This document shows positions 30,638-39,491 of a DNA stretch of 64,000 nt, piece by piece. Within the stretch, counting starts at the first letter, position 1. Each line of letters begins with the position of its first letter. Made by a program: the position numbers and the translations under genes. The notes beneath the pieces were generated by a model, which was given only the letters and a program-made list of their open reading frames with translations, had not been told where the DNA came from and did not search any database. Source of the DNA: an uncultured beta proteobacterium (lineage in GTDB: Bacteria > Pseudomonadota > Gammaproteobacteria > Burkholderiales > Burkholderiaceae); assembly GCA_903900805.1 (NCBI GenBank), contig CAIUOP010000055.1, forward strand, positions 1-64,000. Reading direction: 5' to 3'.

Positions 30638-32377
30638 CTAGAAAATATCTGGCTCTGGCACTGCTTTACCAAAGCTAGTTTCCAGGAAATCAAAGTCACA
30701 ACCCTCATCTGCTTGCAAGATGTGGCGGCTAAACATCCAACCATAGCCACGTTCATATTTCGGCTCTGGTGCTTTCCACTTTGCTTTTCTTTGAGTGAGC
30801 TCCTCATCACTAATCTCAAGATGAATTTTTCTATTGGGTACATCAACGGTAATGAGGTCACCCGTTTTAACGAGCGCTAATGGACCACCAATATAGGATT
30901 CTGGTGAGGCATGCAAAATGCAAGCCCCATAACTCGTTCCACTCATGCGCGCATCCGATAAGCGCAGCATATCGCGTACCCCTTGCTTAACGAGCTTTAC
31001 TGGAATGGGCAACATACCCCACTCGGGCATACCAGGGCCACCTTTGGGGCCTGCGTTTCTGAGCACTAAGATGTGATTTTCTGTGACGTCGAGGTTTTCA
31101 TCTTCAACGGCTTTTTTCATTTCAGGATAGCTATCAAAAACTAAGGCTGGGCCGGTATGCTTTAAGAATTTCTCTGCACAAGCGCTTGGTTTAATGACTG
31201 CACCACCAGGGGCAATATTACCTTTGAGCACTGCGAGTGCGCCCTCTTGATAGATTGCTTTATTTAGCGGCCTGATGACATCTTCGTTATGCACTTCTGC
31301 ATTTTTAATATTCTCGCCAATCGTTTTACCGGTGATGGTCATTGCGCTTGGATTAAGATGCGCACCCATTTGTTTTAGCAATGCTGGCATTCCTCCAGCG
31401 TAATAAAAGTCTTCCATCAAATATTGATCACCACTAGGACGAATATTGGCAATCACGGGAACTTTTCTGCTGGCCTTGTCAAAATCATCTAAGGTCACAG
31501 TGCATTCTGTGCCAGCGCGTCTTGACATCGCAATCAAATGAATGATGGCGTTTGTGCTGCAACCCATAGCCATAGCAGCATTAATCGCATTTAAGAAACT
31601 TGTTTTATTTAAGACTTTGGCAGGAGTTAAATCTTCCCAGACCATCTCTACTATTCTTCTGCCGCAAGCGGCGGCCATACGTGGATGACTAGCATCAGCC
31701 GCTGGAATACTTGATGCGCCAGGCAATGTGAGACCTAATGCTTCGGTAATACCCATCATGGTGGCTGCAGTACCCATGGTCATACAAGTACCATGACTGC
31801 GCGCGATACCACCCTCTACTTCTAGCCACTGTGCTTCTGAGAGCTTGCCAGCGCGGCGCTCATCCCAATACTTCCAAGCATCAGAGCCTGAACCAAGAAC
31901 TTTACCCTTCCAATTGCCACGCAACATAGGACCAGCAGGTAAATACACAAATGGTAGGCCAGCAGATAGAGCACCCATTACTAAACCAGGAGTGGTTTTA
32001 TCACAGCCACCCATAAGCACTGCGCCATCCACTGGATGAGAGCGAATGAGCTCTTCTGTTTCCATGGCGAGCATATTGCGATAGAGCATGGTTGTGGGTT
32101 TGACGTACGTCTCTGACAGTGAAATTGCTGGTAGCTCTAGCGGAAAGCCCCCTTCTTGAAAAATACCGCGCTTGACATCCTCAACCCGTTGCTTGAAATG
32201 CGTATGACAAGGATTGACGTCAGACCAGGTATTAATAATGGCAATGACTGGCTTGCCAGACCAATCCTCAGGGCCATAGCCCATTTGCATGGCGCGTGAG
32301 CGATGCCCAAATGAGCGTAAATCATCTGGCTCGAACCAACGGGCACTTCGCAGGGATTCTTTAGTCTTTTTTGGCAT
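30638..32377 (-). CDS. IlvD/Edd family sugar-acid dehydratase (L-arabonate dehydratase-like)
   Basis: 579 residues. Fe-S dehydratase with cluster cysteines visible at Cys57 (DVNPCHTHF), Cys125 (GGCDKTTPG) and Cys198 (SHGTCMTMGTA), plus the conserved SDARMSGTSYGACILHASPE stretch. The opening RSARWFEPDDLRSFGHRSR is typical of the aldonate dehydratase branch (arabonate/xylonate/galactonate) rather than of true IlvD for branched amino acids. It would convert an aldonic acid to its 2-keto-3-deoxy form. No partner sugar-acid enzymes are adjacent; Bug-type binding proteins for organic acids follow to the right. Confidence 0.8.
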   Translation of the reverse strand: MPKKTKESLRSARWFEPDDLRSFGHRSRAMQMGYGPEDWSGKPVIAIINTWSDVNPCHTHFKQRVEDVKRGIFQEGGFPLELPAISLSETYVKPTTMLYRNMLAMETEELIRSHPVDGAVLMGGCDKTTPGLVMGALSAGLPFVYLPAGPMLRGNWKGKVLGSGSDAWKYWDERRAGKLSEAQWLEVEGGIARSHGTCMTMGTAATMMGITEALGLTLPGASSIPAADASHPRMAAACGRRIVEMVWEDLTPAKVLNKTSFLNAINAAMAMGCSTNAIIHLIAMSRRAGTECTVTLDDFDKASRKVPVIANIRPSGDQYLMEDFYYAGGMPALLKQMGAHLNPSAMTITGKTIGENIKNAEVHNEDVIRPLNKAIYQEGALAVLKGNIAPGGAVIKPSACAEKFLKHTGPALVFDSYPEMKKAVEDENLDVTENHILVLRNAGPKGGPGMPEWGMLPIPVKLVKQGVRDMLRLSDARMSGTSYGACILHASPESYIGGPLALVKTGDLITVDVPNRKIHLEISDEELTQRKAKWKAPEPKYERGYGWMFSRHILQADEGCDFDFLETSFGKAVPEPDIF

Positions 32378-32518
32378 TGGGGTTTAGCCGGAGATTTAAA
32401 CACCCCTATATTAATGCCTACCCCCAAGAAAGGGTATATCTGCACTTGTTTTATAGTTGGCTATTAATTACCCTGACTTATAGGTATCGAATGGGTAGTG
32501 ATTAATAAGGATCTATAT

Positions 32519-33559
32519 ATGAGCCGCAATGTGGGTTGGATGAGTCAAAATTCTATTTTCATCACGGTGCTGCTTGTCTGCAGCCTCTTTTGTGCAGGTT
32601 CTCTGCCCGCAATCGCGCAATCTGATTACCCAAATAAGCCCGTCAAAATTATTGTGCCCTTTCCTCCTGGGGGTACCACCGATTTAATGGCGCGTATTTC
32701 TGCTGAGCAACTTACCAAGATCTTTAAGCAAGCTTTTGTGATTGAGAATATTGGTGGCGGTGGCGGCGTCATCGGTGCTGAGCGAGCTGCTGGTGCTCAG
32801 CCTGATGGCTATACCCTCGTCATGACTGGTGTTGGTCAAAACGCCGTTGCTCATGGTCTTGATCCTAATCTCAAATACGACTCATTAAAAGATTTTGCCC
32901 ATATTACTTTAATTGATTTAGGTCCCAATGTATTGGTGGTGAACCCAGATCGCCCCTTTAAAACATTAAAAGATGTGATCGATTACGCTAGAAAAAATCC
33001 AGGCAAGCTTGACTATGGCTATACCTATGCTTCCTCAGGTCATATGGCGATGGAGTTAATGCGCCAAGCGACTTCTACTTGTGCGGATATGAAAACCAAA
33101 ACCAATTGCAACCCGCTGCCTATCGTTGGTATCCCGTATCGCGGAGGCGGTCCTCTCTTGAATGCTATCTTGGCAAACGAAATACCCATGATCTTTATTA
33201 ATCAAGATGCGGCTTTGCCCTTTGTTGCGGCAGGTAAGTTAAGGCCGATTGCGGTCAGTAGCTTGCAGCGTAACGCGCTGTATCCGAATGTTCCTACCGT
33301 AGCAGAGAGTGGTTACCCAGGATTTCAGGCGCTCTCTTGGGCTGGCATCAGCGCTCCTAAAGGAACGCCTAAGCCCGTGCTTGATAAGTTAGAGGCTGCC
33401 ATGATTTTGGCTTTACAAACACCTGAAGTGAAACAACGGATTGAGTCAGTCGGCTTTGTCATTCCGGCTTTAGGCTCAACTGCCTATGTCAACTTTTTAA
33501 AATCAGAAATTGAGCTATGGACCTCTTTGATTAAGAAGTCTGGAATTAAGCCAGAATAG
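32519..33559 (+). CDS. Bug-type tripartite tricarboxylate transporter substrate-binding protein
   Basis: 346 residues from the ATG at 32519, chosen because AAGGA precedes it at a good distance; a GTG at 32498 is weaker. A signal peptide ends in LPAIAQ, and the mature protein opens DYPNKPVKIIVPFPPGGTTD, the TctC/Bug signature. It has an extra cysteine-containing loop (TSTCADMKTKTNCN) not typical of the family. Bug proteins bind carboxylates or other small acids in the periplasm. No TctA/TctB membrane genes are near. Confidence 0.85.
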   Translation: MSRNVGWMSQNSIFITVLLVCSLFCAGSLPAIAQSDYPNKPVKIIVPFPPGGTTDLMARISAEQLTKIFKQAFVIENIGGGGGVIGAERAAGAQPDGYTLVMTGVGQNAVAHGLDPNLKYDSLKDFAHITLIDLGPNVLVVNPDRPFKTLKDVIDYARKNPGKLDYGYTYASSGHMAMELMRQATSTCADMKTKTNCNPLPIVGIPYRGGGPLLNAILANEIPMIFINQDAALPFVAAGKLRPIAVSSLQRNALYPNVPTVAESGYPGFQALSWAGISAPKGTPKPVLDKLEAAMILALQTPEVKQRIESVGFVIPALGSTAYVNFLKSEIELWTSLIKKSGIKPE

Positions 33560-33576
33560 TTGTCTGCAGCATTTCC

Positions 33577-34542
33577 TTAATCAACTGTGATTTTTGCCTT
33601 TTCAACTACTTTAGCCCAACGGCTTTGCTCAGATTTGATGAATACTCCAAACTGAGCAGGCGTATCTCCTACTAATACCGCTCCGTCATCAAGCATCTTT
33701 TTAGAATCTTCTTTTGACTTTAAAGATTTTGTAATCTCTTTTTGCAAGCGATCAATCACTGCTTGCGGAGTACCGGCAGGGACCATAATTCCATACCATT
33801 GTGAAGTCTCAAACCCTTTGTAGCCAGACTCAGCAATGGTGGGCACATTGGGCAATACTTTTGAGCGCTCTAGCGATCCAACCGCTAATGGGCGCAAAGT
33901 GCCGCCTTTAATCTGCCCCATCAATGAAGGAAGGCCATTAAAGGTTGCCTGAATTTGACCGCCAATTAAATCAGTGAGCATTGGTCCAGACCCTTTGTAA
34001 GGCACATGCACTAAGTCAATTCCGGCTTCTGAAGAAAAATATTCCATAGCCAAGTGCCCTGCACTGCCATTGCCTGCAGAGCCATAATTAATTTTTCCTG
34101 GGTTCTTTTTAGCATCCGCCACTAAATCGGCTAAGGTCTTGTAATTACTTTTCTCGCTCACCGCAATTACATTGGGCACTTTTGCTACTAAGGTTACGGC
34201 TGCAAAATCTTTATTAGGATCGTAAGGAAGTTTTTTACCAAATAGTGCAGGGTTCACAGCTAAAGTTCCAACATGACCCAATATCAAGGTGTAGCCATCT
34301 GGATTGGCGCGCTTGACCTCCTCCATGGCGATGTTGCCAGCGCCACCAGGCCTGTTATCCACATAGACAGATTGACCTAAGCTGGTACTCAGACTGCTGG
34401 CCACAGAGCGCGCAACGATCTCGGAAGTCCCACCAGTAGCAAATGGCACCACTAAGCGGATAGACTTTTCAGGATAGTCTGCAAATACGGGTGAAGAGCA
34501 AATGAAAGCTAATACTGTTACAAAAAATTTCAATGCGTACAT
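33577..34542 (-). CDS. Bug-type substrate-binding protein
   Basis: 321 residues. Signal peptide ending SSPVFA, then DYPEKSIRLVVPFATGGTSE, and a later NYGSAGNGSAGHLAMEYF motif, all typical of TctC/Bug proteins. Convergent with the Bug gene at 32519-33559. It lies 67 nt downstream of the isocitrate-lyase-like gene on the same strand, so the two may serve one substrate. The ligand is unknown. Confidence 0.85.
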   Translation of the reverse strand: MYALKFFVTVLAFICSSPVFADYPEKSIRLVVPFATGGTSEIVARSVASSLSTSLGQSVYVDNRPGGAGNIAMEEVKRANPDGYTLILGHVGTLAVNPALFGKKLPYDPNKDFAAVTLVAKVPNVIAVSEKSNYKTLADLVADAKKNPGKINYGSAGNGSAGHLAMEYFSSEAGIDLVHVPYKGSGPMLTDLIGGQIQATFNGLPSLMGQIKGGTLRPLAVGSLERSKVLPNVPTIAESGYKGFETSQWYGIMVPAGTPQAVIDRLQKEITKSLKSKEDSKKMLDDGAVLVGDTPAQFGVFIKSEQSRWAKVVEKAKITVD

Positions 34543-34609
34543 CCTTCTCTTTTGCTAATCATCAATTATTCAACCTTTATATTGCATCTGATTGATTTGT
34601 TTATTTGCA

Positions 34610-35476
34610 TTAAGAGAATTTTTTCTCCAAAGCGTCAAAGTCTTCTTTTTTGACGACACTTTGGCGTTCAGTAAAAGTGGCAACTAATACGGGATCTTCC
34701 TTGAGCTCACCCGTTTTCTTTAAATGATCTAAGGCATTAGTCATGCCACGTACAGCGCCCTGCAAAGCTGCATTGGCATAAAGCACGATACCAAAGCCCA
34801 TTGCAGATAAGTCTTTTAATGGCAATGAGGGTGTTTTGCCGCCGATAACAATATTGATCAGTTGTGGGCAATAGCTTTGTGCGGCAATCAGCTTCATTTC
34901 TTCTACGCTTTCTGGTGCTTCGATAAAAGTCATATCTGCACCTGCTTGTGCATAGCTTTGCGCTCGATCAAGCGCGTCTTCAAAGCCATAGATTGATCTA
35001 GCATCAGTTCTAGCAATGATTAAGAAGTCATCGTGCACCCTGGCATCAACTGCAGCTTTAATCTTTCCACACATCTCTTCTTTACTGATGATGATCTTGC
35101 CTGCAAAGTGGCCACAACGCTTAGGCATGGCTTGGTCTTCAATTTGCACCGCATTGGCACCAGCGCGCTCGAGAACTTTAATGGTGTGATGCACATTAAC
35201 TGCATTACCAAAGCCAACATCAATGTCGACAATTAAGGGAAGTTGGGTAACCTCTCTAATTGCTGCAGTGTGCGCCGCAACATCATTTAAGCCAATGAAG
35301 CCTAAATCAGGAATGCCATAGAACTGGTTCGTGATTGCAGCACCACTTAAATAGATCGCCTCAAAACCTGCATCCTCAATCACACGTGCTGCTAAAGCAT
35401 TACCTGCTCCTGGTACCAGCAAACCCCGCTTCTCATTAATGAGCTTGCGCAATTTTGTGCCTAAGTGCATGGACAT
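34610..35476 (-). CDS. Isocitrate lyase / PEP mutase family enzyme
   Basis: 288 residues. TIM-barrel lyase with metal-binding DIDVGFG (84-90), EDQ (113-115) and the active-site loop KRCGH (119-123), which places it among the C-C lyases (methylisocitrate lyase, dimethylmalate lyase, oxaloacetate decarboxylase) rather than PEP mutases. A strong ribosome site (AAGGAG) precedes the first ATG. Its neighbours are a divergent amidohydrolase and Bug binding proteins, which suggests breakdown of an imported branched di- or tricarboxylate. The exact substrate is open. Confidence 0.8.
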   Translation of the reverse strand: MSMHLGTKLRKLINEKRGLLVPGAGNALAARVIEDAGFEAIYLSGAAITNQFYGIPDLGFIGLNDVAAHTAAIREVTQLPLIVDIDVGFGNAVNVHHTIKVLERAGANAVQIEDQAMPKRCGHFAGKIIISKEEMCGKIKAAVDARVHDDFLIIARTDARSIYGFEDALDRAQSYAQAGADMTFIEAPESVEEMKLIAAQSYCPQLINIVIGGKTPSLPLKDLSAMGFGIVLYANAALQGAVRGMTNALDHLKKTGELKEDPVLVATFTERQSVVKKEDFDALEKKFS

Positions 35477-35521
35477 GGTAGTCTCCTTTTTACAGAATTA
35501 TAAGGATGAATCTGAAGACAG

Positions 35522-36349
35522 ATGCAAGATAAGGACAAAGTCACGGGAATAGATTGCCACGCCCATATTATGGTGGTGGACTTTCCTTTAGCGCCTGAAA
35601 TTCATTCTCGCCCTATTAGAGATGTGAGTGCCAAAGAATACCTAGAAGTCCTCCATAGCCATGGCATCTCTCATGGAGTCTTAACAGCCCCAAGCTTTTA
35701 TGGCGCAAACAATACCTTGCTATTTGATGCGCTACGTAACTTTCCGGATCAACTGAGAGGCACAGCGAGTATTGATCCCGCTATCGAGATCACCACCCTT
35801 GAGCGTCAATTACATTTGATGCAAGAAATTGGCATCGTTGGTATACGACTCAATTGGAATAAGAAAAAGGTTCTTCCAGATATTAATAGTGCTGAATATA
35901 AGAGACTGCTGGCTTTGGCAAGAGACCTTCATCTGCATATTGAATTGTTTTTAGAGGACCACTTACAAGAACAAGTGGTACCCCAGATTTTGGCAAGTGG
36001 CGCCACTTTGGTGCTGGACCACTTTGGCAATCCTGATCCGAAGTTGGGTATCAAGAGTGCGTCCTTTCAGAAAACTTTACGCGGTCTAGAGGCCGGTCAG
36101 GTTTGGGTCAAGCTCTCTGCGCCCTATCGTGTAGGGTCTTTGAATGGTGTCAGTATTCAGCCTTATGTTGACGCCCTAGTGGCCGCAAACCCAAAACAGT
36201 TAGTCTGGGCTAGTGATTGGCCTTGGCTGAGCTATGAAAACCAATTTACTTATACTGATTGCCTGACTTGGATTCAATCAGCAGTTGACGATTCGGCAAT
36301 TTGGGAAGATATTTTCATTCATAATCCTAAAACGCTTTTTCATTTTTAA
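35522..36349 (+). CDS. Amidohydrolase family 2 (2-pyrone-4,6-dicarboxylate lactonase-like)
   Basis: 275 residues. A metal-type TIM-barrel hydrolase with the HxH pair His13/His15 (GIDCHAHIMV), LVLDHFGNPDP, KLSAPYRV and the catalytic aspartate in VWASDWPW. This set resembles PDC lactonase and related lactonases or decarboxylases of the family. It starts 46 nt from the divergent lyase gene and is followed 26 nt later by a Bug binding protein on the same strand, so it probably acts on the acid that protein captures. Confidence 0.75.
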   Translation: MQDKDKVTGIDCHAHIMVVDFPLAPEIHSRPIRDVSAKEYLEVLHSHGISHGVLTAPSFYGANNTLLFDALRNFPDQLRGTASIDPAIEITTLERQLHLMQEIGIVGIRLNWNKKKVLPDINSAEYKRLLALARDLHLHIELFLEDHLQEQVVPQILASGATLVLDHFGNPDPKLGIKSASFQKTLRGLEAGQVWVKLSAPYRVGSLNGVSIQPYVDALVAANPKQLVWASDWPWLSYENQFTYTDCLTWIQSAVDDSAIWEDIFIHNPKTLFHF

Positions 36350-36374
36350 ACTCAGTTTCTTTTAAGGTTCTGAT

Positions 36375-37349
36375 ATGCGCCACTTACTAATCTCACTCAC
36401 TCAATATCTTGCTAAGGGTTTATTTGGTCTTAGCGTTGTCTACTTATTGCAAAGCCCCGTGTTTGCGCAAACAGTAACGAAATTGATTGTGCCTACTGCA
36501 CCTGGTGGTGGTACCGACGCCCTCTTTCGGGTGGTCTCGAAAGATGCACAACGCTTTATTGGTGGGCCGATTAGCATTCAGAACGTCGCTGGTGCTGGCG
36601 GTACTATTGGTCTTACACAAGTGATTAACTCTACGCCCGATGGCTATACCTTAGCTGGTGTATGGCCTGCCCCAGTGACCGTCGTGCCACAAACTACCAA
36701 AGTGCCTTACACGCCAAGTGATTACATTCCAGTGATTCAACTCTCTACTGCACCATATATATTTTGTGTACGCCCTGACTTTCCAGCAAATGACGGTAAA
36801 ACCTTGATGGAAGAGCTGCGTAAAAATCCCAAGAAATACACCTACGGCACCGATGGCCTAGGTGGCCCTGCACAGCTTGCTGCTGAGCGTATTTTTAGGA
36901 CCCAAAATATCGAAGCGGTCGATGTCCCCTACAAAGGCGCTGGTGAAACGATTATTGCTTTCTTATCCAATCAAATTGATATCTATGTAGGCTCTATACC
37001 ACCAGTACTACAGCACGCGAATGTGGGTAAGGCTAAATGTGTATTAGTTTCCTCGGTCAATAGAAATGCCCAGTTCCCAAATGCGAGCTCTTTAAAAGAT
37101 ATTGGCCTTGCTAAAGAAGAGACTTTGCTATGGCGTGTCATTCTTGCTCCTAAGGATACAAAGCCCGAACGTATCAATCAAATTGTGCAAGCCTATAGCA
37201 AGGCGATGAAAGAGCCAGATACCTTACGTTACTTAGATGAAGCGGGCGAATCTTCTGCTGTTCTCACTGGCAAAGAGTTGCAAGACAAGCTTACTCAAGA
37301 GTACGCCGCATTTAGTCAAATCGTGAAGAGTCTAAATTTGGCTAAGTAA
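36375..37349 (+). CDS. Bug-type substrate-binding protein
   Basis: 324 residues. N-terminal hydrophobic signal (about 12-32, ending SPVFAQ), followed by KLIVPTAPGGGTDALFRVVS and the usual YGTDGLGGPAQLAAERIF segment. It follows the amidohydrolase gene in the same direction. The last codons overlap the convergent YkgJ-like gene by 18 nt. Confidence 0.82.
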   Translation: MRHLLISLTQYLAKGLFGLSVVYLLQSPVFAQTVTKLIVPTAPGGGTDALFRVVSKDAQRFIGGPISIQNVAGAGGTIGLTQVINSTPDGYTLAGVWPAPVTVVPQTTKVPYTPSDYIPVIQLSTAPYIFCVRPDFPANDGKTLMEELRKNPKKYTYGTDGLGGPAQLAAERIFRTQNIEAVDVPYKGAGETIIAFLSNQIDIYVGSIPPVLQHANVGKAKCVLVSSVNRNAQFPNASSLKDIGLAKEETLLWRVILAPKDTKPERINQIVQAYSKAMKEPDTLRYLDEAGESSAVLTGKELQDKLTQEYAAFSQIVKSLNLAK

Positions 37350-37688
37350 GGCTTTTTTCTGTTTGGCTACTTGCTGTAGCTTTTGGCAATCGGGGTTGGG
37401 TGTGCCGTCTTCATTGAGAATATTAAATTCTCGGCAAGGGCTTGGTCGATCTTCATAGATTGAGCAGCGCCAGCCTTCTTCTTTATTATGGGTAAGGGCT
37501 ACGCATGGCGCCCCGCCTTTCTCAGTGCCCTTCATGCAAGCAAGGTGTTCTGTGAGCTTAGTTGTTAGCTCTCCTGGAACCACTCCAGTGCCATTGCCTG
37601 CAATTTCTCCATGATAAAAACTCACCCGAAAATGCTGGCAGCACTGACCACATTCAAAACAGGGATTGGGGTTCAATTCAGCTTTCAT
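37332..37688 (-). CDS. YkgJ-family cysteine cluster protein
   Basis: 118 residues. Cysteines are arranged as CFECGQCC (10-17), CVALTH, and CSIYEDRPSPC, the pattern of the zinc- or iron-chelating YkgJ family. Function is not established for this family. Convergent with, and overlapping, the preceding Bug gene. Confidence 0.8.
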   Translation of the reverse strand: MKAELNPNPCFECGQCCQHFRVSFYHGEIAGNGTGVVPGELTTKLTEHLACMKGTEKGGAPCVALTHNKEEGWRCSIYEDRPSPCREFNILNEDGTPNPDCQKLQQVAKQKKALLSQI

Positions 37689-37800
37689 TTACATAGTAAA
37701 TTGTATGCCCTAATTTGAGCTATATATAAGTCAACTATTCCTACAAACAAATCAGTCATTTCTGATGTAATATGTGTATCATTATTGGTACGATATCTGG

Positions 37801-38148
37801 ATGAGAACTCCAAAGCTAGATGTGTACTTTTTTGAAACTGAGACAAGAAAAGAACCCGTTAGAGAATGGCTTCAACTACTGACGCCTAGAGATAAAAAAC
37901 TCATCGGTGAGGATATTAAAACCGTTCAGTTTGGCTGGCCTCTTGGTATGCCGCTGGTTAAACATATAGATAGCGATATATGGGAAGTTCGAAGCAAATT
38001 AAGTGGGAATATTGCCAGAGTTCTGTTTGTACTTGAAGGTAACGCTATCGTATTAATCCATGGATTTATCAAGAAGCAACAGAAGATACCAAAACCAGAT
38101 TTAGATTTAGCAAAAGCCAGGGTCAAGCAGTTAAGGAAACATTTATGA
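37801..38148 (+). CDS. RelE/Gp49-like (DUF891) toxin
   Basis: 115 residues from the ATG at 37801 (MRTPKLDVYFFE). The frame is open back to a GTG at 37774 but neither start has a strong ribosome site. PVREWLQLLTPRDKKLIGEDI and MPLVKHIDSDIWEVRSKLSGNIARVLF are the core of the phage-derived Gp49/HigB-like toxin family, ending in a basic helix. It overlaps the downstream antitoxin gene by 4 nt. Likely an mRNA interferase of a toxin-antitoxin pair. Confidence 0.82.
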   Translation: MRTPKLDVYFFETETRKEPVREWLQLLTPRDKKLIGEDIKTVQFGWPLGMPLVKHIDSDIWEVRSKLSGNIARVLFVLEGNAIVLIHGFIKKQQKIPKPDLDLAKARVKQLRKHL

Positions 38149-38432
38149 AGAAAAAACATATTGGTAGTAATTTCGATGAATTCTTAAAGGATGAATCTCT
38201 CCTTGAGCACTCTACTGCTGTAGCAGTAAAACGAGTCATAGCTTGGCAAATCGAACGAGAGATGGCAAAACAAAACCTGACTAAAACATCCATGGCCAAG
38301 AGAATGCACACCAGTCGTGCTGCCCTCAATCGCTTACTCGATGAGAGCGATACCAGCTTGACCTTGATTACGCTCGCAAGCGCAGCCACTGTCTTAGGGA
38401 AGATTATTAAGTTTGAACTGAAGGCCGCCTAA
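38145..38432 (+). CDS. XRE-family antitoxin partner
   Basis: 95 residues. A helix-turn-helix of the HigA/XRE type (LTKTSMAKRMHTSRAALNRL, about 45-64) after an N-terminal segment beginning MKKKHIGSNFDEFLKDESLL. It starts inside the toxin stop (ATGA), the usual coupling for this family. It should neutralise the toxin and repress the operon. It is not closely similar to the first antitoxin (30316-30618), so the two systems are independent. Confidence 0.85.
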   Translation: MKKKHIGSNFDEFLKDESLLEHSTAVAVKRVIAWQIEREMAKQNLTKTSMAKRMHTSRAALNRLLDESDTSLTLITLASAATVLGKIIKFELKAA

Positions 38433-38462
38433 AAGAGCGAGAGAGCCTGCCGACCCTCATTC

Positions 38463-39005
38463 TCAATGGGGTTTATGAGCTGAAGTAACTATTTTTTCAG
38501 TATAGGCAATCGCCACAGCCGAGAGTACGAAAGTAACGTGGATGAGGGTTTGCCACATTAATGTCTTTTCATCATAGGATGCGGCATTAATAAAAGTTTT
38601 GAGTAAATGAATCGATGAAATGCCAATGATGGCTGTTGCTAGCTTTACCTTGAGGACACCAGCATTCACATGAGACAACCACTCGGGCTGATCCGGATGA
38701 TTTTGTAACTCTAAACGCGAAACAAAAGTCTCCCAACCACCAACAATAACCATCACCAATAGATTAGAGATCATCACTACGTCTATTAACCCCAAGACCA
38801 CGAGCATTAATGCAGTTTCGGTCATGCTATCGCTAGCCATCATGGTGATCAGATGGTAAAGCTCTATCCAGAACTGCCAAACATATACCCCTTGAGCAAC
38901 GATGAGGCCAATGTATAAGGGTGCTTGCAACCAGCGGGACATAAATATCCAACGCGGTAATGGACGCAATTTCTTATCTAGATAGGTTTGCTTGTCTTCA
39001 TTCAT
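38463..39005 (-). CDS. UPF0114/YqhA-family membrane protein
   Basis: 180 residues. Four hydrophobic helices; motifs [20 protein letters not shown] and [18 protein letters not shown] with [20 protein letters not shown] are the YqhA signature. Inner-membrane protein without an agreed function. Convergent with the antitoxin gene (30 nt). Confidence 0.85.
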   Translation of the reverse strand: MNEDKQTYLDKKLRPLPRWIFMSRWLQAPLYIGLIVAQGVYVWQFWIELYHLITMMASDSMTETALMLVVLGLIDVVMISNLLVMVIVGGWETFVSRLELQNHPDQPEWLSHVNAGVLKVKLATAIIGISSIHLLKTFINAASYDEKTLMWQTLIHVTFVLSAVAIAYTEKIVTSAHKPH

Positions 39006-39108
39006 TTTTCAATATTAACGAAATTTATGACTTTGTTACATTATGAAAAGCCGTATATTGCTTAGGGGAATTATTGCTACTGCCCCTATCTAGGCCCCCA
39101 AAAGAATT

Positions 39109-39143
39109 AGGGAATAAGGAATCCGTGATTTCCTTACTCCCCT
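39109..39143. repeat. Long hairpin downstream of the 47-codon ORF
   Basis: Left arm AGGGAATAAGGAATC (39109-39123), right arm GATTTCCTTACTCCCCT (39127-39143), with a 3-nt loop and a few bulges. It lies 70-100 nt past the stop of the minus-strand ORF 39212-39355. There is no clear T-run. It may end or protect that transcript. Confidence 0.4.
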
Positions 39144-39211
39144 CTGCTTTTGCCACCTGCTACGGCTTACTACTGCTTTACTGCTTGCTTGCTTACTACT
39201 ATTGCCAACCT

Positions 39212-39355
39212 TTACTCGTATCTACGATTAAATACTGGCTTTGTTGCGCTTTCATGACGCTTGGTATTTTTGAGCACTGCACAGTAAGACAGAATCATGA
39301 TGACTGCCAATGAGATACCATTAAAGTTGTTCATTAAGTTGCTGATTGTTTCCAT
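39212..39355 (-). CDS. 47-residue single-helix membrane protein, unknown function
   Basis: Frame starting METISNLMNNFNGISLAVIM and ending NRRYE. A strong ribosome site (GAGGAG, about 6 nt before the ATG) supports translation. One membrane helix about residues 14-28 (SLAVIMILSYCAVL), then a basic, soluble tail. It lies in a 486-nt interval between umuC and the yqhA-like gene, otherwise holding two hairpins and low-complexity GCTTACT-rich DNA. No family recognised. Confidence 0.55.
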   Translation of the reverse strand: METISNLMNNFNGISLAVIMILSYCAVLKNTKRHESATKPVFNRRYE

Positions 39356-39411
39356 TTGCTTCTCCTCTTTCGCTATTGAGTTCGTGCTACGTATTCAGAT
39401 TAGTGGGTCAA

Positions 39412-39430
39412 AAGCTCACAAAATGAGCTT
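39412..39430 (-). terminator. Possible terminator after umuC
   Basis: Arms AAGCTCA and TGAGCTT with a 5-nt loop. Read on the minus strand the stem runs straight into TTTTG. It lies about 60 nt after the umuC stop. The T-run is short, so this is tentative. Confidence 0.4.
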
Positions 39431-39491
39431 GTAAAAATAACTGTTTTGCTGTATTTTTTCATTTCTTTTTTCTTCTCTTTTGTTTTTTTTC

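Noticed and set aside
36375-37688. 18-nt overlap of the Bug and YkgJ-like genes as a sign of a sequencing error
   Set aside because: Both reading frames are complete with full motifs and normal lengths, and short tail-to-tail overlaps are common in compact genomes.
39074-39313. 79-codon plus-strand ORF with hydrophobic residues
   Set aside because: It is the shadow of low-complexity GCTTACT-rich DNA and overlaps the opposite-strand 47-codon ORF, which has a much better ribosome site. Its own start has none.
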